This document shows positions 41,868-55,567 of a stretch of DNA of 64,000 nucleotides, piece by piece. The DNA is from Blastomussa wellsi (lineage: Eukaryota > Cnidaria > Anthozoa > Scleractinia > Plerogyridae), in NCBI GenBank assembly GCA_947652115.1, contig OX393572.1, forward strand, positions 16,159,357 through 16,223,356, given 5' to 3'. The notes beneath the pieces were generated by a model. It saw only the letters and a program-made list of their open reading frames with translations. It did not search any database and was not told where the DNA came from. Within the stretch, counting starts at the first letter, position 1, and every line of letters begins with the position of its first letter. The translations under genes and the position numbers were made by a program.

Positions 41868-43082
41868 TTATCGGTATGGTGAAGCACGGTCACCAAACAT
41901 CAATCTCATTGCTTCGTAGACCTCGGGAGGCCTTGTGAGATCCAACCCTCTCCACAGGAACCGGTGGTATCGTCTGTCTTGCTTTGCCATAATGACTTGG
42001 GAAAACATCTCTGTCAAATCTGCCACCAGGGCTACTGGGTTTCTGCGAAAGCGCAGCAGTACATCAAAAACATCTTGTTGCAGCTTTGGTCCAGGCAACA
42101 TGGTGTCATTAAGGCTTATTCCTCCATATCTTGCGGCTGAGTCATAAACTATTCTTACTTTGGTAGTCTCTTTGTCTTCCCTCACAACAGGGAAATGGGG
42201 AAGGTACCAACTTGGCCCATCATCAACTTCTCCCGGCTCCAACTTCCTTATGTATCCCTTGGCTACATTCGACTCCATCACTTGGCAGTATTTTTCTGCG
42301 ATGTCTGGCTTCCGTTGGAGGTGCTTTTCAAGAGAGTAGAGTCGGTCTTCGGCACTCTTTCTGTTGCAATACAGCGGTGGCTCATCATCAATCCAGGGAA
42401 TCGCCACTTCGTATCGCTCATTAACATAACATCTTGACTGTGCCACCTTTCGTACAGCAAGCATTTCTTCTGCTGTCAAAAGCTTGTTTTGGTCTGTGAT
42501 TCCTACCACCTCGTCATCCCACATCTTTCGCATCAGTTCATCGGCTCGCATTTCTGGGGTAAGGTTTGCGTGGAACGTGTAGGCGTGGTTTGCTGTCTGA
42601 CACCCGTCTGCTTTTCCTGGAACATGTCCAACAATGGTCCATCCTAGCGGTGTCCTTACACCCACAGGCTCTCCTGGTTTCCCAACGCGGTGTTCAAGTG
42701 GTAGAAGGAGTTCTTCGTAATAGTCACTCCCGATGAGTAAGTCAACTTCTCCGTGTGAAACTGGCTTTAGGATCTCTAGATTACTAAGATGGCTTAAACT
42801 TCTGATACTGTGAGACCAATCTACCGCTTTCATCTCGCAAATGTTTGGGGTAGTCCATAAGAAGACTTCTTTCGCAGTGCCACCATCAATACTTTCAAGG
42901 TGCACAGTCACAGTTTTACTATCCGTAACAACTGAATTCGCTCCAAAGACTGATACACGAAGTGATTTACGCTCCGCTTCCAGACCCAATATGTCTGCTA
43001 TTTCTTCTTTAAGGTAGGACGACCCAGAACCTCCGTCAAGGAAAGCGTTCGCTCTAATCCTTACTCCATTTGCCCCTTCCAA
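41868..43082 (-). pseudogene. BEL pol: protease and RT N-terminal half
   Basis: 404 codons. The aspartic protease active site is near residue 15: NAFLDGGSGSSYLKEEIADI (D-G-G-S in place of the usual D-T/S-G). The protease domain extends to about 155 (ILKPVSHGEVDLLIGSDYYE, TPLGWTIVGHVPG). A linker follows, then RT fingers/palm: NVAKGYIRKLEPGEV, WYLPHFPVVREDKETTKVRI, VYDSAARYGGISLNDTMLPG, VALVADLTEMFSQVIM (first catalytic Asp) and FLWRGL. It ends FGDRASPYR before the frame break at about 41868. The start overlaps the gag end because of a 10-bp duplication. Confidence 0.9.
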
Positions 43083-44926
43083 GATTACTGAAGATTACTG
43101 GTACCATCTGTAGGGCTACCCTTCCAGGCGGTGGCACACTGACAGGCTTCTCGATCATTCCACATGTTGCATAGGTTGCTGATGTTCCGGTTGTTGGTGT
43201 TTCTTCCACAGTAGCTTGCGGAGGCTGGAATGTCTCGGCCGACGGGTTTAAGTTCCGTGTTTCTGTAGCTACATGTAGCTGTGGGTGGTGCCTTTTCTCA
43301 CATCCTTCCACTGGACAAGTCCCTTTCAGTGAACAACGTCCAATGCGGTGGCTCCTCTTAAGGCATCGGAAGCATAAGCCAAACTTCTTCGCCAATTCCC
43401 ATCGATCATTCACCGCTGCCTTCTTCCAAGTTTCACACAGTGTAACCACGTGTTCTCCCTTGCAGATGAGACATTCTATTTTCGCCCCTGAAGTTGTGAA
43501 TGTGTTGTTAGGAGGGTCTTTCCGTTTTTTCAACCACTTTGATCTGTTTGAATTTGGTTTGGACTTCCCATCATCCTGTTTAGTATCTTCTGTGTTGGGA
43601 CAACCAACTGCCATCTCTTTAACTTGGACTTCTGTTTCCAACCACTTGTCCAAATCTGTGAGGTCGACTTCCTTTGGCTGCAGCTCAAGCTTTTTCCTGC
43701 TCCACCTTTCAGAAACTGCTGTAGGTAGTTTTCTCATAACCTGCTCCATGTTGGCTGCTGCTTTTAAGTCTGCTCCATGACCATAAGTCTTCAATGTCCT
43801 CAAGATGCTGTGTAAGTTGTCAACAAATGACCTCAGACCTGAAGTGTTCTCATCTTTGAGTGCTGGCATTTCCAGAAGCTTGTTAATTAAGGCCTTCGAG
43901 ATGAGTGCTGGATTTCCGAACCGATTGGTCAACTCCTTAATGGACTCATCATACATTGTCCCATCAAAGAACATTCCAGTGATGGCTTTCTCTGCTGTTC
44001 CCTTAACTGACGCTTTAAGATAGACCATCTTCTGTGTTTTGGAAAGTCGTTGGTCATGTACCAGTGCTTTGAACATTCCATACCAGTTTGGCCAATCACA
44101 GGGATCTCCATGAAATACAGGTAACTTAAGCTTGGGAAGAGAGGACACCAATGCTGACCTTGTGAGACGTGGAGTCGTCAAGTCCACAACCATTTCTTTC
44201 AATTCGTCTGATCCTTCTTTGGGGTCTACATTAGTTAGCCACTCCTTAACTTTCTGTGTGGTGAGCTTGGTATCCTTTTTAGGGGGGTCTTCTTTTTTGA
44301 TTTGAAGTGTTGGCTTAACTCTTGATTTGTCTGACTTTTCTGCTACTGAGGTATTATCTTCAAAATCTTTCAAACGTTCCTCAATATCATCTGCATCAAT
44401 CTCTTCCTTTAGAAGCAGTGCTTCTTTTTCTTTCCTATCAGCTTCCTGTTCTGCTTCTTTGATTGTCAATTGTGCATCAAGTTGGGCTTTTTGGGCTGCA
44501 ATTTTAGCCTCTAACAGAGCTTTCTCCTTAATCTGCTCTACTTTCAACTTAGCTAGATCAGCCTCCCTTGCAGCTGCCTTCACACGTTCTCTGGATAATG
44601 ACGAAGTTATCCTGCTTAGCTTGCAACTTTTTGCTTTGCTGCTCTTATGACCACCACTAATGACTGAAGCGATTTCGCTTTGATCTATCGGCTTAGATTT
44701 GCTGGCTACACTTGGAGCACTTAACTCAGATCCACCACAAACTATTTTGTCTTCCTGATACTCAACCGCTCTACAAATAAGTTCTTCTACAACTGCTTGG
44801 GATTCTAGTATCCATGTCTCGGCATCGTGCAGTTCTTCGTCATTACTGCACAAAGCTTGAAATTCTTTATGGTTCTCTATCAACTGATCCCATGCTCTAT
44901 TGAGTTGAGTAAGTGCAAGTTCAATT
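43054..44926 (-). pseudogene. BEL gag, main part
   Basis: Frame of 609 codons from 44883, open upstream to about 44926. Order: helical N-terminus (ELALTQLNRAWDQL...), an Ala/Lys/Glu-rich coiled coil (about residues 95-185, KAAAREADLAKLKVEQIKEK), the capsid-like core LPKLKLPVFHGDPCDWPNWY to LDKWLETEVQV (about 245-420), then zinc knuckles CLICKGEHVVTLC (CX2CX3HX4C) and CFRCLKRSHRIGRC (CX2CX4HX4C). It ends out of frame with VIFSNLGRGKWSKD because a 10-bp tandem duplication shifts it from protease. Forms the particle and binds element RNA. Confidence 0.88.
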
Positions 44927-45143
44927 AACTTACGGTTTTCCGTTCCTTCATGTACTCCTCTATGCTGTTTACCTTCTTCGTCAGGTTGGTTTTCATCGAC
45001 TTTCGCCTGTTTTTTATCGTTTGGAGCTTCTCCTGACCGGGAACGTCAGCGTAGTCGCTCAAATAGCTTGGCAGGCTCCGTTCACGTGTGCTTCGCTCCT
45101 CTGCAGCTGATATTTCCACAGGTTTCGTCGAATTCTCCGCCAT
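44925..45143 (-). pseudogene. BEL gag N-terminus (start codon part)
   Basis: 72 codons from ATG at 45143: MAENSTKPVEISAAEERSTR, ending YMKERKTVS at a stop. A shift of one base in the short A run near 44932 would connect it to the main gag frame, so this is the true gag start. No other upstream ATG lies between it and the primer binding site. Confidence 0.8.
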
Positions 45144-45193
45144 GTTTCGGTTCTACGCTTCTATAAATCCACCGCCGATTCTATTCTCTTCAA

Positions 45194-45210
45194 TCCGGCT
45201 CGAAGGACCA
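45194..45210 (-). other. primer binding site (tRNA-Tyr type)
   Basis: Sense-strand TGGTCCTTCGAGCCGGA begins three bases inside the 5' LTR and is complementary to the 3' end (with CCA) of metazoan tRNA-Tyr, whose acceptor arm ends CCGGCTCGAAGGA. 17 contiguous positions fit. It initiates minus-strand cDNA synthesis. Confidence 0.85.
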
Positions 45211-45213
45211 CTA

Positions 45214-45430
45214 TGGATATTCTTTCGGTTTGGGAAAAAACGCAGAAATCAAAACAAAGCCATTCCAAGTGCTTTTCGTTTTACTCTTCTTTCTCGACCA
45301 TTCAATAATACTCTTTTACAAGTCTCCAATCCCCGCGCGGCTACGCGCCTGGGGCTTTCCAACAGTCACGACAGTAACGCTTCTACAAACAAGCCCGAGA
45401 ATGTCAATAATAAGTTAAATCGTCTCTCCA
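45214..45430 (-). repeat. 5' LTR of the BEL/Pao element
   Basis: 217 bp, partner of 38942-39158. In the sense direction it starts TGGAGAGACGATTTAACTTA and ends GAATATCCA (TG...CA). Promoter elements are not obvious. Confidence 0.95.
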
Positions 45431-45435
45431 CTACA
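45431..45435 (+). repeat. 5-bp target-site duplication CTACA (right)
   Basis: Follows the right LTR; matches 38937-38941. Confidence 0.7.
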
Positions 45436-48400
45436 CCTCACTACACCTCACTACACTTCAGAACACCTCGGTACACCTCAATACACTTAACTACAACTCA
45501 CTACACCTCACTACGCTTCACTTAACTACACCTCACTACACTTCACTACATTTCACTAAACTTCACTACACCTCACTGCACGTCACTTCGCCACACTACA
45601 CCTCACTACACCTCACTACACTTCTCTAATCCTCAATGCACATCACTACACTTCACTACACCTCACTTCACTTCACTACACCTCACTACACCTCACTTCA
45701 CCACACTACACCTTACTACACTTCAGTGCACCTCACTACACTTCCTACACCTCACTACACCTCACTACACTTCACTACACCTCACTTCACTTCACTACAC
45801 CTTACTACACCTCAATACACCACACTACACTTCACTACACTTCACTTCACCTCACTACACATCACTACACTTCACTACACCTCACCACACTTCACTATAC
45901 CACACTACACCTCACTACACCTCACTACACTTCACTTCACTACACCTCACTACACCTCACTACACGTCACTTCACTACACCTCACTACACTTTACTACAC
46001 CACACTACACCTCACTACATTTCACTAGACCTCGGTACACCTCAATAAACCTAATTACAACTCACTACACTTCACTACACGTCACTACGCTTCACTTCAC
46101 TACACCTCACTACACTTCAGTACGCCTCACTACACCTCACTACACTTCACTACACCTCAATGCACATCACTACACTTCACTACACCTCACTACACCTTAC
46201 TACACTTCAGTGCACCTCACTACACTTCCTACACCTCACTACACTTCACTACACCTCACTTCACTTCACTACACCTTACTACACCTCACTACACCACACT
46301 ACACTTCACTACACTTCACTTCACCTCACTACACATCACTACACTTCACTACACCTCACCACACTTCACTATACCACACTACACCTCACTACACCTCACT
46401 ACACTTCACTTCACTACACCTCACTACACCTAATTACACGTCACTTCACTACACCTCACTACACTTTACTACACCACACTACACCTCACTACATCTAACT
46501 AAACATCACCACACTTAACTACACCACACTACACCTCACGAAACCTCGCTACACTACACTTTACTACACCTCACTACACTTAACGACACCTCACTACACT
46601 TCACTACACCTCACTACACTTCACTACACCTCATTACACTTCACTGCACGTCACTACACATCACTACTACACCTCACTAAACCTCACTACACTTCACTAA
46701 ACCACACTACACCTCACTACACTCACTACACTTCACTTCACAACACCTCAGTACACTTCACTACACCTCAGTAAACCTCAATACAGTTAACTACATCTAA
46801 CTACACCTCACCACACTTCATTACACCTCACTACACCTCACTACACTTCAGAACACCTCGGTACACCTCAATACACTTAACTACAACTTACTACACCTAG
46901 CTACGCTTCACTTAACTACACCTCACTACACTTCACTACATTTCACTAAACTTCACTACACCTCACTGCACCTCACTTCGCCACACTACACCTCACTACA
47001 CCTCACTATACCTCACTACACTTCAATACACCTCACCACACCTGACTATACTTCACTACACCTCACTACACTTCAGTACACCTCACTACACCTTACTACA
47101 CCTGACTACACTTCAGTACACGTCACTACACCTGACTACAATTCACTACACCTCAATACACCTCACTACACTTCACTACACCTCACTAAAATTCACTACA
47201 CCTCAATACACCTCACTACACCTGACTACACTTCAGTACACGTCACTAGACCTGACTACAATTCACTACACCTCAATAAACCTCACTACACTTCACTAAA
47301 CTTCACTAAACTTCACTACACCTCGCTTTACCTCAGCACACCTCACTACACCTCACTAAACTTCACTACATTTAACTGCACCTCACTACACTTCACAACC
47401 CCTCACTGAACCTCACTTCACGGCACCTCACTACACCACACTACACTTCACTAAACTTCACTACACCTCACTACACTTCACTACACCTCAGCACACCTCA
47501 CTATACTTCACTACACCTCACTACACTTCACTACACCTCACTGCACCTCACTACACCTCACTACACCTCACTACACTTCACTACACCACACTACATCTCA
47601 CTGCACCTAACTACATGTCACTACACGTCACTTCACTACACCTCACTACACTACACTACACGGCACTACACTTCACTACACCTCGGTACACCTCAATACA
47701 CTTAACGACAACTCACTACACCTCGCTACACTTCACAACCCCTCACTAAATCTCACTTCACTGCGCCTCACTACACCACACTACACTTCACTGCACTTCA
47801 CTAAACTTCACAACCCCTCACTACACTTCACTACACCTCACTACACGTCACTGCACCTCACTACATTTCACTAGACCTCGGTACACCTCAATAAACTTAA
47901 CTACAACTCACTACACTTCACTTCACGACACTTCAGTACACGTCACTACACCTCAATACACCTCACTACACTTCACTACACTTCACTACACCTAACTAAA
48001 CCTTAATAAACTTCACCACCCCTCACTAAACCTCACTTCACTGCACCTCACTACACCACACTACACTTCACTGCACTTCACTAAACTTCACAACACCTCA
48101 CTACACTTCACTACACCTCACTACACGTCACTACACCTCACTACATTTCACTAGACCTCGGTACACCTCAATAAACCTAACTACAACTCACTACACTTCA
48201 CTACACCTCACTACGCTTCACTTCACTACACCTCACTACACTTCAGTACGCCTCACTACACCTCACTTCACTTCACTACACCTCACTACACCTCACTTCA
48301 CCACACTACACCTTACTACACTTCAGTGCACCTCACTACACTTCCTACACCTCACTACACCTCACTACACTTCACTACACCTCACTTCACTTCACTGCAC

Positions 48401-51400
48401 CTTACTACACCTCACTACACCACACTACACTTCACTACACTTCACTTCACCTCACTACACATCACTACACTTCACTACACCTCACCACACTTCACTATAC
48501 CACACTACACCTCACTACTCCTCACTACACTTCACTTCACTACACCTCACTACACCTCACTACACGTCACTTCACTACACCTCACTACACTTTACTACTT
48601 CACACTACACCTCACTACACCTCACTAAACATCACCACACTTCACTACACCACACTACATCTCACGAAACCTCGCTACACTACACTTTACTACACCTCAC
48701 TTCACTTAACGACACCTCACTACACTTCACTACACCTCATTACACCTCCCTACACTTCAGAACACCTCGGTACACCTCACTACACTTACCTACACCTCAC
48801 TACACTACACTACACCCTACTACACCTCACGACACTCACTACTCTGCACTTCACGACACCTCACTACACTTCATTACACATCACTACACTTCACTACACG
48901 GCACTACACTTCACTACACCTCGGTACACCTCAATACACTTAACGACAACTCACTACACCTCGCTACACTTCACAACCCCTCACTAAACCTCACTTCACT
49001 GCACCTCACTACACCACACTACACTTCACTGCACTTCACTAAACTTCACAACACCTCACTACACTTCACTACACCTTACTACACGTCACTAAACCTCACT
49101 ACACGTCACTACACCTCACTACATTTCACTGCACCTCACTACACCTCACTACACCTCACTACACTTCACTACACCTCACTTCACTTCACTACACCTTACT
49201 ACACCTCACTACACCACACTACACTTCACTACACTTCACTTCACCTCACTACACATCACTACACTTCACTACACCTCACCACACTTCACTATACCACACT
49301 ACACCTCACTACACCTCACTACACTTCACTTCACTACACCTCACTACACCTCACTACACGTCACTTCACTACACCTCACTACACTTTACTACACCACACT
49401 ACACCTCACTACATCTCACTAAACATCACCACACTTCACTACACAACACTACACCTCACGAAACCTCGCTACACTACACTTTACTACACCTCACTACACT
49501 TAACGACATCTCACTACACTTCACTACACCTCACTACACTTCACTACACCTCATTACACTTCACTGCACGTCACTGCACGTCACTACTACACCTCACTAA
49601 ACCTCACTACACTTCACTACAACACACGACACCTCACTACACTCACTGCACTTCACTTCACAACACCTCAGTACACTTCACTACACCTCAGTAAACCTCA
49701 ATATAGTTAACTAGATCTAACTGCACCTCACCACACTTCACTACACCTCACTACACCTCACTACACTTCAGAACACCTCGGTACACCTCAATACCCTTAA
49801 CTACAACTCACTACACCTCACTACGCTTCACTTCACTACACCTCACTACACTTCACTACATTTTACTAAACTTCACTACACCTCACTGCACCTCACTTCA
49901 CCACACTACACCTCACTACACCTCACTATACCTCACTACACTTCACTACACCTCACCACACCTGACTATACTTCACTACACCTCACTACACTTCAGTACA
50001 CCTCACTACACCTTACTACACCTGACTACACTTCAGTACACGTCACTACACCTGACTACAATTCACTACACCTCAATACACCTCACTACACTTCACTACA
50101 CCTCACTAAAATTCACTACACCTCAATACACCTCACTACACCTGACTACACTTCAGTACACGTCACTAGACCTGACTACAATTCACTACACCTCAATGCA
50201 CCTCACTACACTTCACTAAACTTCACTACACCTCGCTTTACCTCAGCACACCTCACTACACCTCACTAAACTTCACTACATTTAACTACACCTCACTACA
50301 CCTCACTATACCTCACTAAACTTCACTACACCTCAGCACACCTCACTATACTTCACTACACCTCACTACACTTCACTACACCTCACTACACCTCACTAAA
50401 CCTCACTACACCTCACTACACTTCACTACACCACACTACATCTCACTGCACCTTACTACATGTCACTACGCGTCACTTCACTACACCTCACTACACTTCA
50501 CTACACCTCACTACACTACACTACACCCTACTACACCTCACGACACTCACTACTCTGCACTTCACGAAACCTCACTACACTTCACTACACTTCACTACAC
50601 CTCAGCACACCTCACTATACTTCACTACACCTCACTACACTTCACTACACCTCACTACACCTTACTTCACCTTACTACACTTCAGTACACGTCACTACAC
50701 TTCACTACAATTCACTACACCTCAATACACCTCACTACACTTCACAAAGCTTCACGACACCTCGCTTTACCTCAGCACACCTCATTACACCTCACTACAC
50801 TTCACTACACCTAACTACACCTCACTACACTTCACAACCCCTCACTAAACCTCACTTCACTGCACCTCACTACACGACATTACACTTCACCACACTTCAC
50901 TAAACTTCACTACACCTCACTACACTCCAGTACACCTCACTACACTTCACTACACCTCACTGCACCTCACTTCACCATACTACACCTCACTACACCTCAC
51001 TACACTTCACTACATTTCAGCACACCTCACTACAGTTCACTACACCTCACTACAGTTCACTACACCTCACTACACCTTACTTCACCTGACTACACTTCAG
51101 TACACGTCACTAAACCTCACTACAATTCACTACACCTAAATACACCTCACTACATTTCACAGTCCCCTCACTAAACCTCACTTCACTGCACCTTACTACA
51201 CCACACTGCACTTCACTACACTTCACTAAACTTCACTACACCTCACTACACTTCACTACACCTAACTACACGTCACTACACTTCACTACACCTCAATACA
51301 CTTCAGAACAACACACTACTTCTCACTGCACCTAACTACACCTCACTACACCTCACATCACTGCACTTCACTACACCTCACTAGTTCATCTCACTAAACC

Positions 51401-52417
51401 TCACTACACTTCACTACACCACACTACAGCTTACTACACTCACTACACCTCGGTACACCTCAATACACTTAACTACAACTCACTAAACCTCACTACACTA
51501 CACTACACTACACCCCACTACACCTCACGACACTCACTACACTGCACTTCACGACACCTCACTTCACTTCATTACACCTCACTACACTTCACTACACCTC
51601 GGTACACCTCAATACACTTAACGATAACTCACTATACCTCACTACACTTCACTACACTTCACTACACCTCCGTACACTTCACTACACCTCGGTACACCTC
51701 CATACCCGTAACTTCAACTTACTACACCTCACTACGCTTCACTTTACTACACCGCACTACACTTCAATACACCTCACTACACTCCACTACACCTCACTAC
51801 ACTTCACTACACCTCACTGCACCTCACTTCACCATACTACACCTCACTACACCTCTCTATACCTCACTACACTTCACTACACCTCAGCACACCTCACTAT
51901 ACTTCACTACACCTCACTACACTTCACTACACCTCAATACACCTCACTACACTTCACTAAGATTAACTACACCTCGCTTTACCTCAGGACACCTCACTAC
52001 ACCTCACTACACTTCACTACACCTAACTACACCTCACTACACTTCACAACCCATCACTAAACCTCACTTCACTGCACCTCACTACACCACACTACACTTC
52101 ACCACACTTCACTAAACTTCACTACACCTCACTACACTTCACTACACCTCACTACACTTCACTACACCACACTACATCTCACTGCACCTAACTACACGTC
52201 ACTGCACGTCACTTCACTACACCTCACTACACTTCACTACACCTCACTACTACACTTCACTACACTTCAAGACACCTCACTTCAATTCACTACACCTCAC
52301 CACTACACCTCACTAAACCTTACTACGCTTCACTTCACTACACCTCACTACACTTCAGTACACCTCACTACACCTCACTACACTTCACTACACCTCACTA
52401 CACCTCACTACACTTCA

Positions 52418-55400
52418 GTGCACCTCACTACACTTCACTACACCTCACTAAAATTATATAAACCTGACTTCACTTCACTACACCTCACTACACCTCACTC
52501 ACCACACTACACCTTACTACACCTTACTACACCTCACTACAATTCACTACACCTCAATACACCTCACTACACTTCACAAAGCTTCACGACACCTCGCTTT
52601 ACCTCAGCACACCTCATTACACCTCACTACACTTCACTACACCTAACTACACTTCACTACACTTCACAACCCCTCACTAAACCTCACTTCACTGCACCTC
52701 ACTACACGACATTACACTTCACCACACTTCACTAAACTTCACTACACCTCACTACACTCCAGTACACCTCACTACACTTCACTACACCTCACTGCACCTC
52801 ACTTCACCATACTACACCTCACTACACCTCACTACACTTCACTACATTTCAGCACACCTCACTACAGTTCACTACACCTCACTACAGTTCACTACACCTC
52901 ACTACACCTTACTTCACCTGACTACACTTCAGTACACGTCACTAAACCTCACTACAATTCACTACACCTAAATACACCTCACTACATTTCACAGTCCCCT
53001 CACTAAACCTCACTTCACTGCACCTTACTACACCACACTGCACTTCACTACACTTCACTAAACTTCACTACACCTCACTACACTTCACTACACCTAACTA
53101 CACGTCACTACACTTCACTACACCTCAATACACTTCAGAACAACACACTACTTCTCACTGCACCTAACTACACCTCACTACACCTCACATCACTGCACTT
53201 CACTACACCTCACTAGTTCACCTCACTAAACCTCACTACACTTCACTACACCACACTACAGCTTACTACACTCACTACACCTCGGTACACCTCAATACAC
53301 TTAACTACAACTCACTAAACCTCACTACACTACACTACACTACACCCCACTACACCTCACGACACTCACTACACTGCACTTCACGACACCTCACTTCACT
53401 TCATTACACCTCACTACACTTCACTACACCTCGGTACACCTCAATACACTTAACGATAACTCACTATACCTCACTACACTTCACTACACTTCACTACACC
53501 TCTGTACACTTCACTACACCTCGGTACACCTCCATACCCGTAACTTCAACTTACTACACCTCACTACGCTTCACTTTACTACACCGCACTACACTTCAAT
53601 ACACCTCACTACACTCCACTACACCTCACTACACTTCACTACACCTCACTGCACCTCACTTCACCATACTACACCTCACTACACCTCTCTATACCTCACT
53701 ACACTTCACTACACCTCAGCACACCTCACTATACTTCACTACACCTCACTACACTTCACTACACCTCAATACACCTCACTACACTTCACTAAGATTAACT
53801 ACACCTCGCTTTACCTCAGGACACCTCACTACACCTCACTACACTTCACTACACCTAACTACACCTCACTACACTTCACAACCCATCACTAAACCTCACT
53901 TCACTGCACCTCACTACACCACACTACACTTCACCACACTTCACTAAACTTCACTACACCTCACTACACTCCAGTACACCTCACTACACTTCACTACACC
54001 ACACTACATCTCACTGCACCTAACTACACGTCACTACACCTCACTTCACTACACCTCACTACACTTCACTACACCTCACTACTACACTTCACTACACTTC
54101 AAGACACCTCACTTCAATTCACTACACCTCACCACTACACCTCACTAAACCTTACTACGCTTCACTTCACTACACCTCACTACACTTCAGTACACCTCAC
54201 TACACCTCACTACACTTCACTACACCTAACTACACCTCACTACACTTCACAACCCATCACTAAACCTCACTTCACTGCACCTCACTACACCACACTACAC
54301 TTCACCACACTTCACTAAACTTCACTACACCTCACTACACTTCACTACACCTCACTACACTTCACTACACCACACTACATCTCACTGCACCTAACTACAC
54401 GTCACTGCACGTCACTTCACTACACCTCACTACACTTCACTACACCTCACTACTACACTTCACTACACTTCAAGACACCTCACTTCAATTCACTACACCT
54501 CACCACTACACCTCACTAAACCTTACTACGCTTCACTTCACTACACCTCACTACACTTCAGTACACCTCACTACACCTCACTACACTTCACTACACCTCA
54601 CTACACCTCACTACACTTCAGTGCACCTCACTACACTTCACTACACCTCACTAAAATTCAATAAACCTGACTTCACTTCACTACACCTCACTACACCTCA
54701 CTCACCACACTACACCTTACTACACCTTACTACACCTCACTACAATTCACTACACCTCAATACACCTCACTACACTTCACAAAGCTTCACGACACCTCGC
54801 TTTACCTCAGCACACCTCATTACACCTCACTACACTTCACTACACCTAACTACACCTCACTACACTTCACAACCCCTCACTAAACCTCACTTCACTGCAC
54901 CTCACTACACGACATTACACTTCACCACACTTCACTAAACTTCACTACACCTCACTACACTCCAGTACACCTCACTACACTTCACTACACCTCACTGCAC
55001 CTCACTTCACCATACTACACCTCACTACACCTCACTACACTTCACTACATTTCAGCACACCTCACTACAGTTCACTACACCTCACTACAGTTCACTACAC
55101 CTCACTACACCTTACTACGCTTCACTTCACTACACCTCACTACACTTCAGTACACCTCACTACACCTCACTACACTTCACTACACCTAACTACACCTCAC
55201 TACACTTCACAACCCATCACTAAACCTCACTTCACTGCACCTCACTACACCACACTACACTTCACCACACTTCACTAAACTTCACTACACCTCACTACAC
55301 TTCACTACACCTCACTACACTTCACTACACCACACTACATCTCACTGCACCTAACTACACGTCACTGCACGTCACTTCACTACACCTCACTACACTTCAC

Positions 55401-55567
55401 TATACCTCACTACTACACTTCACTACACTTCAAGACACCTCACTTCAATTCACTACACCTCACTAAACCTTACTACGCTTCACTTCACTACACCTCACTA
55501 CACTTCAGTACACCTCACTACACCTCACTACACTTCACTACACCTCACTACACCTCACTACACTTCA
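52418..55567 (+). repeat. 3150-bp satellite block, copy 1
   Basis: Landmarks inside recur exactly 3150 bp later: 52418 to 55568, 53793 to 56943, 54621 to 57771, 53877 to 57027. It is a higher-order tandem duplication of the array. Confidence 0.8.

Larger units (their letters stand above)
38942..45430 (-). mobile_element. BEL/Pao LTR retrotransposon, full-length, minus strand
   Basis: 6489 bp with 217-bp LTRs at both ends (TGGAGAGACG...AATATCCA in the sense direction), a primer binding site, gag, protease, reverse transcriptase, RNase H, integrase, a DUF5641-type C-terminus and a polypurine tract. I count 5 mismatches between the LTRs (about 2%), so insertion is fairly recent. The domain order protease-RT-RNase H-integrase and the single gag-pol frame are those of BEL/Pao. 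The frame is broken at four points: near 44920 (1 nt), 43080 (10-bp duplication), 41850 (1 nt) and 39597 (1 nt). Catalytic residues are otherwise kept. The single-base events could be real decay or long-read consensus errors. Confidence 0.93.

Noticed and set aside
40003..41938. Plus-strand open frames within the BEL element
   Set aside because: They are antisense shadows of gag-pol. No motif and no splice context.
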